Shown here piece by piece: positions 1-5,229 of a stretch of DNA of 5,229 bases; within the stretch, counting starts at the first letter, position 1; each line of letters opens with the position of its first letter. Where the stretch lies: positions 1 through 5,229 of the forward strand of contig JANPDA010000321.1 in assembly GCA_031431235.1 (NCBI GenBank), given 5' to 3'. This stretch comes from JANNSW01 sp031431235 (GTDB lineage Bacteria; Pseudomonadota; Alphaproteobacteria; Rhizobiales; Hyphomicrobiaceae). The position numbers and the translations under genes are program-made. The notes beneath the pieces are model-generated. The model was given only the letters and a program-made list of their open reading frames with translations. It had not been told where the DNA came from and searched no databases.

Positions 1-34
1 GAGGTCGCGTTTGATGGTGGCCGGTATCTGTAGC

Positions 35-195
35 GGCCTGCAATCATCCGCGCCTCGGCCCGCAATCATCGCCGATTCCGACCCGAATTAAGTGCGACTG
101 TGAACGCCGTTCAACCCACATTAAATGCAACTGAGCCCACAGTATTTGCAACCAACCCGCAATCATCGGGCGCGGCCCACATTACGTGCAACTGA
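35..195. repeat. Array of seven short direct repeats, possible IS21-like terminal repeats
   Basis: Two related unit types alternate in one orientation. Type A is about 21 bp, approximately RCCCACATTAARTGCAACTG, at 81-101, 114-134, 135-155 (most diverged) and 175-195. Type B has the core CCYGCAATCATC at 37-48, 59-70 and 156-167. Both types begin with CCC(A/G)CA or a close variant, so they may be versions of one site. Unit starts lie about 22, 24, 33, 21, 20 and 20 bp apart, close to two helical turns, so a protein could bind successive units on one DNA face. IS21-family elements are known to carry several short repeats at each end, which makes an element end the likeliest reading, but no istA or istB gene is visible here. 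Plasmid-type iterons or a regulator-binding array are alternatives. The repeats are seen directly; their role is inferred. Confidence 0.6.
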
Positions 196-938
196 TAAAT
201 TCTCCAGTTGCGGCAGTGAGTTATGGAGGCGCGAGGAAAGCTGATGCTCGGCCACCAACCTTGCGATGATTTTCGCAGCGGGTTTTCTTGTGGTCTGCGA
301 GCGCAGTGGCGAGCTGATCGGGTAGCACCAGAAAAACGTTCGGTTTCCTTGCTGCGGCAAGCCGGAGCATGCCTGTTGCCGCCGCTGCCTGCACCCTCTA
401 TCGTGAGCATGTCTGGAGCTGGGGTATCAAGAGGCATGCACCGAAGGTGCCCGGGACGGTCGGTCATGACCCACTGCCGACATCGTGCGAGTGCGCAACA
501 CCCATGTTGCAGCGAATGCTTTCAACATCCACGCTCTGGTGTGCGCTGCAGCAATCTGGAGCAACTGCGGCGTGCGCGGGCGCTTGACCACCAAGACCGC
601 TTCCGTTCTCCCTTTCGAGGCGGCCCACTGCACATTACTGGAACATCTGGCCGCCTATCGACCCGAGCAGCAGGTGGCCCGAGAACAGCGCGTACCAACA
701 ATCGCTGTTGACTGACCGCCGAAGCTTGTTCAGCATTGAGGTACACGGTGGGCGGTAATGACATGCCGTTTCGCCATAGTTGCGTGGCGCGCTACACCTG
801 CACGGCTTCGAGCCCGATCACGGGAGGAGCGGCAGGGAATGGCCAGAGCGTGTCGCGGATCACACTTCCAATCTCGATGCTGATGGCAGTAGGCCCGGCA
901 AGAGCTCCTCCCTATTTGTGGCATGAGAGGACGAGCTG
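196..938. other. Long stretch without a recognisable gene, upstream of the operon
   Basis: No frame on either strand gives a protein I recognise. The open frames here are short, overlap one another on both strands and lack convincing ribosome binding sites, as expected by chance in GC-rich DNA. Small structures seen are a 10-bp palindrome GGTCATGACC (462-471) and a short hairpin GCACC-GAA-GGTGC (438-450). On the minus strand a 39-codon open stretch (792-911) is bounded by stops at both ends and has no start of its own. The segment may be decayed mobile-element or gene DNA next to the repeat array. Its last part must hold the leader and probably the promoter of the downstream operon, but I could not pick out a reliable -35/-10 pair. 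Confidence 0.5.
926..930 (+). promoter_or_regulatory. Ribosome binding site of the HpaB-like gene
   Basis: AGAGG lies 8 bases before the ATG at 939 and matches a Shine-Dalgarno core at suitable spacing. It supports 939 as the start of the monooxygenase. Confidence 0.6.
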
Positions 939-2423
939 ATGAAGACGGCTGCCCAGCACATCGCGAGCCTCAGGGATGGTCGCGAAGTCTATTTCGACGG
1001 CGAGCGCGTTTCCGACATAACGGAGCATCCAGGATTTCGTAACGCGGTGCGCTCGGTCGCGGGTCTTTATGATGAGAACGCGCTGCCCGACCAGATCGAG
1101 CGGCAGACGTTCCGCTCGCCGACGAGCGGCGAGCCTGTGAGCCGCTGCTGGCACTTGCCGCGCAGCTATAAGGATCTGGTCGCGCGACGGCTCGCGAGCA
1201 CGGGATGGGCGGAGCGTACGCTCGGCATGATGGGGCGCTCTCCCGACCACGTCGCATCCTCGCTTGCCGGGATGATGATGGGGCTCCACGTCTTCCGCGC
1301 GCACGACAAGCGCCGCGCCGACGCGCTCGCCGAATATTTCCGCTATGCGCGTGACAACGACCTCTATCTTTCCTACGTGATCATCAATCCGCAGGCAGAC
1401 CGCTCGCGCTCGGCGAGCCAGCAAGCTGATGAGTTCCTCACCGCCGGGATCTGCGACGAGGACAGCGCGGGAATTACCATCAAAGGCGCCAAGATGCTCG
1501 GCACCGGCGCGGTGCTGTCGAACGAGATCATGGTTTCCGGTTTCCAGCAGTTGCAGCCGGGCGAGGAGAAGTATGCCTTTCTCGCCTGCGTGCCGGTCAA
1601 CGCCAAGGGGCTGAAGCTCTATTCCCGCCGCTCCTACGAAGCGGGCGCCGTGTCTCAGTTCGATCATCCGCTCTCGAGCCGGTTCGATGAGAACGATGCG
1701 GTCGTCTATTTCGACGAGGTCAAGGTCCCGTGGGAGCGCGTCTTCTTCCGCAAAGACATCTCCATGGGGCAGGCACAGTGGCACGAGACGCGTGCGCATG
1801 TGCTGCAGAACCATCAGTGCCAGGTCCGCTTTGCGGTGAAGCTGCGCTTCCTCGTCGGCATCGCCCGGCAGATTGCCGAGACCAACGGCATCGTCAATTT
1901 CCCGCAGGTGCGCGAGACGCTCGGCCTGATCGCGGCGAAGGCGACGAGTATCGAGGCGATGTTGCATGGGATGGAGGCAGCCGGGGAAGAGTTCCACGGT
2001 TTTTTCGCCCCGAACCGCGTCATGCTGTCGACGGCGCAGGTCGTCAGCCAGCAGCTCTATCCCGAAATCGTCGATCTCATCCGGCAACTCGCAGGCGGCG
2101 GCATGATCATGAGTCCTTCATCTGAGCGCGACTTCGCCAATCCGGAGATCGCCAGGGTGATCGGCTTGACGCAGCGCTCGCCCGCGGCGACCCCCTATGA
2201 GCGCGTCAAGTTCTTCAAGCTTGCATGGGACGCGGTCGGCTCCGAGTTCGGCTCGCGCCACCTTCAGTACGAAATGTTCTACTCCGGCCCGAGCTTCGTC
2301 ACGCGCGGTCACGTCTGGCGCCACTACGACTGGGAGGCGGCACAGCGAATCGTCCGGGATTTCATGGAGAGTTATGACGTATCGGTCCGGCGCGCCGATC
2401 TCGACCCTGGCGCCTCGGAGTAG
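939..2423 (+). CDS. HpaB/PvcC-family FADH2-dependent monooxygenase, oxygenase component
   Basis: The 494-residue protein has the usual length and layout of the 4-hydroxyphenylacetate 3-hydroxylase (HpaB) family, whose members use FADH2 and O2 to hydroxylate aromatic, usually phenolic, substrates in the cytoplasm. Visible marks are the GRSPDH segment (99-104), YVIINPQADRS (146-156), the flavin-site-like GITIKGAKMLGTGA (178-191), VYFDEVKVPWERVF in the middle, and the C-terminal GGGMIMSPSSERDF. Compared with the HpaB active site as I remember it, R100 is kept, the following Tyr is H104, and Tyr146 stands where HpaB has a substrate-contacting His. The protein therefore looks more like the PvcC branch than true 4-HPA hydroxylase, and its substrate is unknown. 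The family needs a separate flavin reductase (HpaC type), which is absent from this window. It is first in a three-gene operon, 4 bp before the amidohydrolase gene. The family call is firm; the substrate is open. Confidence 0.93.
   Translation: MKTAAQHIASLRDGREVYFDGERVSDITEHPGFRNAVRSVAGLYDENALPDQIERQTFRSPTSGEPVSRCWHLPRSYKDLVARRLASTGWAERTLGMMGRSPDHVASSLAGMMMGLHVFRAHDKRRADALAEYFRYARDNDLYLSYVIINPQADRSRSASQQADEFLTAGICDEDSAGITIKGAKMLGTGAVLSNEIMVSGFQQLQPGEEKYAFLACVPVNAKGLKLYSRRSYEAGAVSQFDHPLSSRFDENDAVVYFDEVKVPWERVFFRKDISMGQAQWHETRAHVLQNHQCQVRFAVKLRFLVGIARQIAETNGIVNFPQVRETLGLIAAKATSIEAMLHGMEAAGEEFHGFFAPNRVMLSTAQVVSQQLYPEIVDLIRQLAGGGMIMSPSSERDFANPEIARVIGLTQRSPAATPYERVKFFKLAWDAVGSEFGSRHLQYEMFYSGPSFVTRGHVWRHYDWEAAQRIVRDFMESYDVSVRRADLDPGASE
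2417..2420 (+). promoter_or_regulatory. Ribosome binding site setting the start of the M20 gene
   Basis: GGAG in the last codons of the monooxygenase gene lies 7 bases before the ATG at 2428. The same frame stays open back to an ATG at 2197, but that part overlaps the monooxygenase gene and reads as a serine- and arginine-rich shadow. The site therefore decides for 2428, and translation is probably coupled to the upstream gene. Confidence 0.65.
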
Positions 2424-2427
2424 GGCA

Positions 2428-3699
2428 ATGGACGAAGCGAAACAGCAACTCCTTGCGCAAGTCGACCGGGACCGCGACCTTCTGATCTCGTTTCTGCGCG
2501 ACTTCATCCGTTGCCGTAGCCCAAACCCACCTGGCGACACGCGCGAGGCGGCCCGGCACGTTCGCGCTCTTCTCGACGCACGCGGTGTCGACTACAGGAT
2601 CATCGCTCCGGAGGAGACGATGCCCAACATCGTCGCAACGTTCGGCTGTGGCAGCCCCGGCCGGCACCTGGCGCTCAACGGGCACATCGACGTGTTCCCG
2701 GCGGGAGACGGCACCGGCTGGACGAAGGATCCATGGGGTGCCGAGTTCCTTGATGGGCGGATATACGGGCGCGGCGCCTGCGACATGAAGAGTGGTACGA
2801 CCGCCTCGATTTTCGCATTCCTCTACCTGCACGAGTTGAAGGATCGGCTTTGTGGCCGACTGACCCTCTCTGTGGTGTCCGATGAGGAGACATTCGGCCC
2901 CTGGGGTGCGCGGTATCTCGTCGAGCATCATCCCGAAGTGATCGGGGATTGCTGCCTGAATGGCGAGCCGACCGGTCGAGAGACATTCCGCTTTGGCGAG
3001 AAGGGGCCGCTTTGGCTCCGATTCACTGTGCGTACGCATGGTGCCCATGGCGCCTATGTGCATCGCAGCGCGAGCGCGACGGTGATTGCCTCGAGAGTCA
3101 TCGGCGAGCTCGAACGCCTGACCGAGCTGCCGGCGGCCGAGCTCGGCAATCTGGCGACCACGCTTGATGCCGCGGCCCCGACGGTCGATGCGGCCTGGGG
3201 GAGCGGTGCGGCGCACAACCTTCGCCATCTCACCGTCAACCCCGGCATTATGCGGGGTGGCGTCAAGGTGAACATGGTCGCCGCGGAGTGCGTCTTCGAG
3301 GTCGATATCCGTCTTCCCAACGGCTTCGATGATGCGGAGGTGCGTCGGCAGGTCGACGAAATCGTCGCGCGCTATCCCGAGGTCAGCTACGAGCAGATAC
3401 TGTACAACCCGCCGAGCTGGTCGGCCCCAGATACAGAGATGGCGACGCTCGTCCGCGCCAACGCCAAGGCGGTGTCAGGCATCGAGCCTATTCCGGTTGT
3501 CAGCCTCGGCGGCACCGACGCACGGCTTTGGCGGTACCGCGACGTGCCGGCAATCGTCTTCGGTCCCTCACCGATCGAGATGGGTGGAGTCGATGAGTAT
3601 GTCGAGATCGACGAGTTTCTCGACGTCGTCCGCACCCACGTCTTGTCGGCCTACGACTATCTCAGCCGCCCCGGTGGCGGGACATTATCATCTGTATGA
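2428..3699 (+). CDS. M20-family metallo-amidohydrolase, ArgE/DapE-like
   Basis: This 423-residue protein has the length and fold plan of the ArgE/DapE/CPG2 group, cytoplasmic di-metal enzymes that cleave amide bonds such as N-acyl or N-carbamoyl groups. Metal and catalytic motifs are in order: GHIDVFPAGD (H86, D88), YGRGACDMKSG (bridging D119), SDEE (E153 base, E154 ligand) and GEPT (E180 ligand). The small dimerisation domain follows, with VRTHGAHGAYVH (201-212), and the catalytic domain resumes with SLGGTDARLWR (359-369). The C-terminal motif reads GPSPIEMGGVDEYV (379-392). Relatives normally have a metal-binding His about where I383 stands, as in a GPxPHNMG-type motif, so one ligand seems to be missing. 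The gene sits between a monooxygenase and a CE4-fold hydrolase, which suggests it hydrolyses an amide or half-amide intermediate. Specificity cannot be read from the sequence, and ArgE or DapE activity itself is unlikely given the context. Confidence 0.9.
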   Translation: MDEAKQQLLAQVDRDRDLLISFLRDFIRCRSPNPPGDTREAARHVRALLDARGVDYRIIAPEETMPNIVATFGCGSPGRHLALNGHIDVFPAGDGTGWTKDPWGAEFLDGRIYGRGACDMKSGTTASIFAFLYLHELKDRLCGRLTLSVVSDEETFGPWGARYLVEHHPEVIGDCCLNGEPTGRETFRFGEKGPLWLRFTVRTHGAHGAYVHRSASATVIASRVIGELERLTELPAAELGNLATTLDAAAPTVDAAWGSGAAHNLRHLTVNPGIMRGGVKVNMVAAECVFEVDIRLPNGFDDAEVRRQVDEIVARYPEVSYEQILYNPPSWSAPDTEMATLVRANAKAVSGIEPIPVVSLGGTDARLWRYRDVPAIVFGPSPIEMGGVDEYVEIDEFLDVVRTHVLSAYDYLSRPGGGTLSSV

Positions 3700-3702
3700 T
3701 GC

Positions 3703-3710
3703 GAGGAGAG
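3703..3710 (+). promoter_or_regulatory. Ribosome binding site setting the start of the CE4 gene
   Basis: GAGGAGAG, with a strong AGGAG core at 3704-3708, lies 5 bases before the ATG at 3714. An in-frame ATG at 3696 overlaps the stop of the M20 gene (ATGA) but has no Shine-Dalgarno match before it, and it would add six residues of no family likeness. The start at 3714 is preferred. Confidence 0.75.
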
Positions 3711-3713
3711 CCA

Positions 3714-4631
3714 ATGATCAAGAATCCGCCGCCCTGGCCGAACGGCGCACGATGTGCGGTCAGCTTCACCTTCGACATGGATGCGGACAGCATCCTTCAC
3801 CTTGCGCACCATGCGAGCGCGCATAACCGCGTCGCCGCCATCTCAATGCTGCGCTACGGGCCGGAGGTCGCGGTGCCGCGGATTGTCGAGATGTACCGGC
3901 GGTTCAGCATGCGCCAGACGTTTTTCCTGCCGGCATGGTGCATAGAGCGCTATCCACGGGCCGTCGAGACTATACTGCGCGACGGACACGAAATCGGTCA
4001 TCACGGCTATCTGCACGAGCACCCGAATGGCCTGCCGGAGGAGGAGCAGATCTATTGGCTTCGCCGTGCGAGCGAGGTCATCAAGCGCGTGACCGGCAAG
4101 GCCGCGCGTGGCATTCGCGTCCCGACCTACAAGTTCTCAGCCGCAACGCTTGATCATCTCGTCGCCGACGGCTTCGACTACGATGCCTCGTTGATGGGCG
4201 ACGATGTGCCCTATCTGCTGTCGAACGGCCACGGCAGCGTGGTCGAGCTTCCTACTCATTACGGGCTCGACGACTTCCCACACTACATGGCCTCGCGTGA
4301 CTTCGGATACATCATGCCGATCAAGGCGCCGTCGCAGGCGATGGAAGGGTTCCGCGCCGAGTTCGATGCCGCCTGGGAATATGGCGGGCTCTGGATCGCC
4401 GTGTGGCACCCGTTCCTCTCCGGTCGGCTCGCACGCTGCCACGCCGTCGCCGAGCTGATCGAGTACATGCACAAGAAGGGCAAGGTGTGGTTCGCGCCGC
4501 TGGAGGAGATCGCAGCCCATGTGCGAGGGCTCGCAGCGCAGGGCAAATGGGAGCCCCGCACTGACCGCCTCCCTTACTATGATGGCCCGATCCCCGAGCT
4601 CGGGGAGGTGGCACCGAGCCTCGCCCATTAG
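3714..4631 (+). CDS. CE4/NodB-fold amidohydrolase, PuuE/HpPgdA-like (annotated type: polysaccharide deacetylase)
   Basis: The 305-residue protein is a single NodB-homology domain with no signal peptide or membrane segment, so it probably works in the cytoplasm. Motif 1 is FTFDMDADS (18-26): D21 is the likely catalytic or metal-binding Asp, and the classical D-D-G is replaced by D-M-D. Motif 2 is GHHGYLHEHP (95-104), with H97 and H101 as the H-x3-H metal pair. Motif 3 is GIRVPTYKFS (133-142) with R135 and P137. Motif 5 is WHPFLSGR (231-238) with H232. The D-x-D form, the HPxxSGR motif and the lack of export signals fit the PuuE-allantoinase / Helicobacter PgdA-like / cyclic imidase branch, whose members hydrolyse small cyclic amides or imides as well as sugars. 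In this operon a ring-opening C-N hydrolase of a heterocycle or imide is likelier than a cell-wall enzyme, which is inference. It is the last gene of the operon. Confidence 0.88.
   Translation: MIKNPPPWPNGARCAVSFTFDMDADSILHLAHHASAHNRVAAISMLRYGPEVAVPRIVEMYRRFSMRQTFFLPAWCIERYPRAVETILRDGHEIGHHGYLHEHPNGLPEEEQIYWLRRASEVIKRVTGKAARGIRVPTYKFSAATLDHLVADGFDYDASLMGDDVPYLLSNGHGSVVELPTHYGLDDFPHYMASRDFGYIMPIKAPSQAMEGFRAEFDAAWEYGGLWIAVWHPFLSGRLARCHAVAELIEYMHKKGKVWFAPLEEIAAHVRGLAAQGKWEPRTDRLPYYDGPIPELGEVAPSLAH
4591..4606. repeat. Perfect 16-bp palindrome near the operon's 3' end
   Basis: TCCCCGAGCTCGGGGA is self-complementary. In RNA it could form a 6-bp stem with an AGCT loop. It lies inside the last codons of the CE4 gene, 23 bases before the end of its stop codon, and no T-run follows, so it is not a typical intrinsic terminator. 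It may only reflect Pro-Glu-Leu-Gly codons in GC-rich DNA. Confidence 0.4.
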
Positions 4632-5052
4632 GGCGGCGACCTGGCCGCGGAGTGCCTACAGAACCCGCCGATAGGAGCTCGGCGCGGGCGTGACGGCAGC
4701 AGTGAATTCGAAGCTGAATGCGCGTGTATTGGCTCAACTTCTGATGATCGGAGTACGACGCGGGCTGCGCCGAGTCGTTGATGTAGATCCGAAAGCCGCC
4801 GTTCGCCTCAGAAACTGCCACTCGATCAGCTGCGCCGCAGCAAACTCATGCTCACCCGGACGCGGACTGCGTGACATGAATAACACGCTACGGCTGATCG
4901 TCCGAGCTTCATTTCGTCCGTAGTTGGCCCATTGCGGAACCGTTCTTGATTTGTTCTATAGACGGACGGTCTTGGGGCTTCAGCGGAAGCGTCCAGACCT
5001 CCCGGCGGCGTCCTGGCGGGCATTGCAGCCCTTACCTAGTAATCCTGTTCCG
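4632..5052. other. Stretch without a recognisable gene, downstream of the operon
   Basis: No frame here gives a protein I recognise. The open stretches on both strands are short and disagree with one another. There is no clear stem plus T-run terminator after the operon. A weak promoter-like pair, TTGCGG (4932-4937) with TCTATA (4955-4960) 17 bp apart, is in a position to serve the partial gene at the right edge, but the second box is a poor match and I give it little weight. The sequence around 4870-4960 is less GC-rich than the operon, consistent with a boundary or decayed DNA. Confidence 0.45.
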
Positions 5053-5229
5053 TTGCTACTCAAACCCCAGCGGCGCGCCGACAGCTGGTCGGTGATGATC
5101 CACAGCCCCCCGGCGGAGGTGCAGAAGCACCCGGCCTGGCATTGTTTCCATTCCCGCGCGGGCGGCTGGTTTTACATCCATCTGGCCAAGCCGCCGGCGG
5201 ACGGGGATGTGAGCGCCATCATCGCCTAC
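5053..5229 (+). CDS. Hypothetical protein, partial, running off the right edge; start uncertain
   Basis: From 5071 the frame has strongly G/C-ending codons and reads as a plausible soluble protein, including RADSWSVMIHSPPAEV, HPAWHCF and GGWFYIHLAKPPADGDVS. It is rich in Trp, His and Pro, has no signal peptide in the visible part, and is still open at the window end. I do not recognise the family. The frame is open back to 4924, after a TAG at 4921, but codons before about 5065 look much less biased. TTG at 5053 is offered only as a possible start and has no Shine-Dalgarno match; GTG 5092 and ATG 5095 would cut into the coding-like part. The coding-like stretch may instead have lost its 5' end at a junction near 5060 and be a gene remnant. 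Confidence 0.45.
   Translation, partial: MLLKPQRRADSWSVMIHSPPAEVQKHPAWHCFHSRAGGWFYIHLAKPPADGDVSAIIAY

Larger units (their letters stand above)
939..4631 (+). other. Three-gene catabolic operon: monooxygenase, M20 amidohydrolase, CE4 hydrolase
   Basis: The three genes are on one strand with gaps of 4 and 14 bp and well-placed ribosome binding sites, so they are almost certainly transcribed together. All three lack export signals. An FADH2 monooxygenase with two different C-N hydrolases is a sensible tool set for hydroxylating and then opening and deamidating an N-containing ring. No transporter, regulator, flavin reductase or further ring-cleavage gene lies within the window, so the pathway is either completed elsewhere or was carried here as a fragment. 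Co-transcription is inferred from spacing; the pathway is a hypothesis. Confidence 0.7.

Noticed and set aside
35..195. The repeat array as a CRISPR
   Set aside because: The repeats are too short and too variable, and units directly abut one another, leaving no equal-length unique spacers.
223..711. A 162-codon open frame on the plus strand in the left flank
   Set aside because: It is Arg/Cys/Pro/Ser-rich with no domain, and several other frames are open over the same bases. There is no steady codon bias to single it out.
792..911. A 39-codon minus-strand stretch with a protein-like, hydrophobic-patterned translation
   Set aside because: It is bounded by stops at both ends, has no start codon with a ribosome binding site, and matches no family I know. 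It could be a gene remnant but cannot be supported.
912..2087. A 391-codon open frame on the minus strand opposite the monooxygenase gene
   Set aside because: Its translation is Arg/Ala/His-rich with no family likeness. It mirrors the codon bias of the well-supported HpaB-like gene, a usual artefact in GC-rich DNA.
2197..2427. N-terminal extension of the M20 protein by 77 residues
   Set aside because: It overlaps the monooxygenase gene, has low-complexity Ser/Arg-rich sequence, and the start at 2428 has its own ribosome binding site and gives the normal family N-terminus.
2362..3228. A 288-codon open frame on the minus strand opposite the M20 gene
   Set aside because: It has no recognisable domain and lies wholly against genes with clear catalytic motifs, so it is a shadow frame.
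4591..4606. The palindrome as the operon's intrinsic terminator
   Set aside because: It lies inside the coding sequence, its stem is only 6 bp, and no T-run follows.

Overview
The window is GC-rich DNA whose three main genes have strongly G/C-ending codons. It probably comes from an alphaproteobacterium (Rhizobiales or Rhodospirillales type), but no marker gene fixes the taxon and this is inference from composition and gene families. A compact same-strand unit of three metabolic genes (939-4631) sits between two stretches in which I can find no intact gene.

Left flank (1-938): positions 35-195 hold an array of seven short direct repeat units of two related sequence types, spaced about 20-24 bp apart with one 33-bp gap. 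This resembles the multiple terminal repeats of some insertion sequences (IS21-like) or an iteron-like binding array. I see no transposase and no intact gene between 196 and 938.

Centre (939-4631): (1) an HpaB/PvcC-family FADH2-dependent aromatic monooxygenase; (2) an M20-family (ArgE/DapE-like) metallo-amidohydrolase, starting 4 bp after gene 1 ends; (3) a CE4/NodB-fold 'polysaccharide deacetylase' of the PuuE/HpPgdA-like type, starting 14 bp after gene 2 ends. None has a signal peptide, so all three are probably cytoplasmic and act on a small molecule. The set of one ring hydroxylase plus two C-N hydrolases suggests catabolism of an N-containing aromatic, heterocyclic or cyclic-imide compound, which is inference. 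The flavin reductase the monooxygenase needs and any transporter or regulator are not in the window. The M20 protein seems to lack the usual C-terminal metal-binding histidine, and the CE4 protein has a D-x-D first motif rather than the classical D-D-G.

Right flank (4632-5229): about 400 bp without a convincing gene, followed by a frame that becomes strongly coding-like from about 5071 and runs off the right edge. It encodes part of a small protein I do not recognise, and its true start is unclear. Together the flanks make the operon look like an accessory cargo block next to mobile-element debris.
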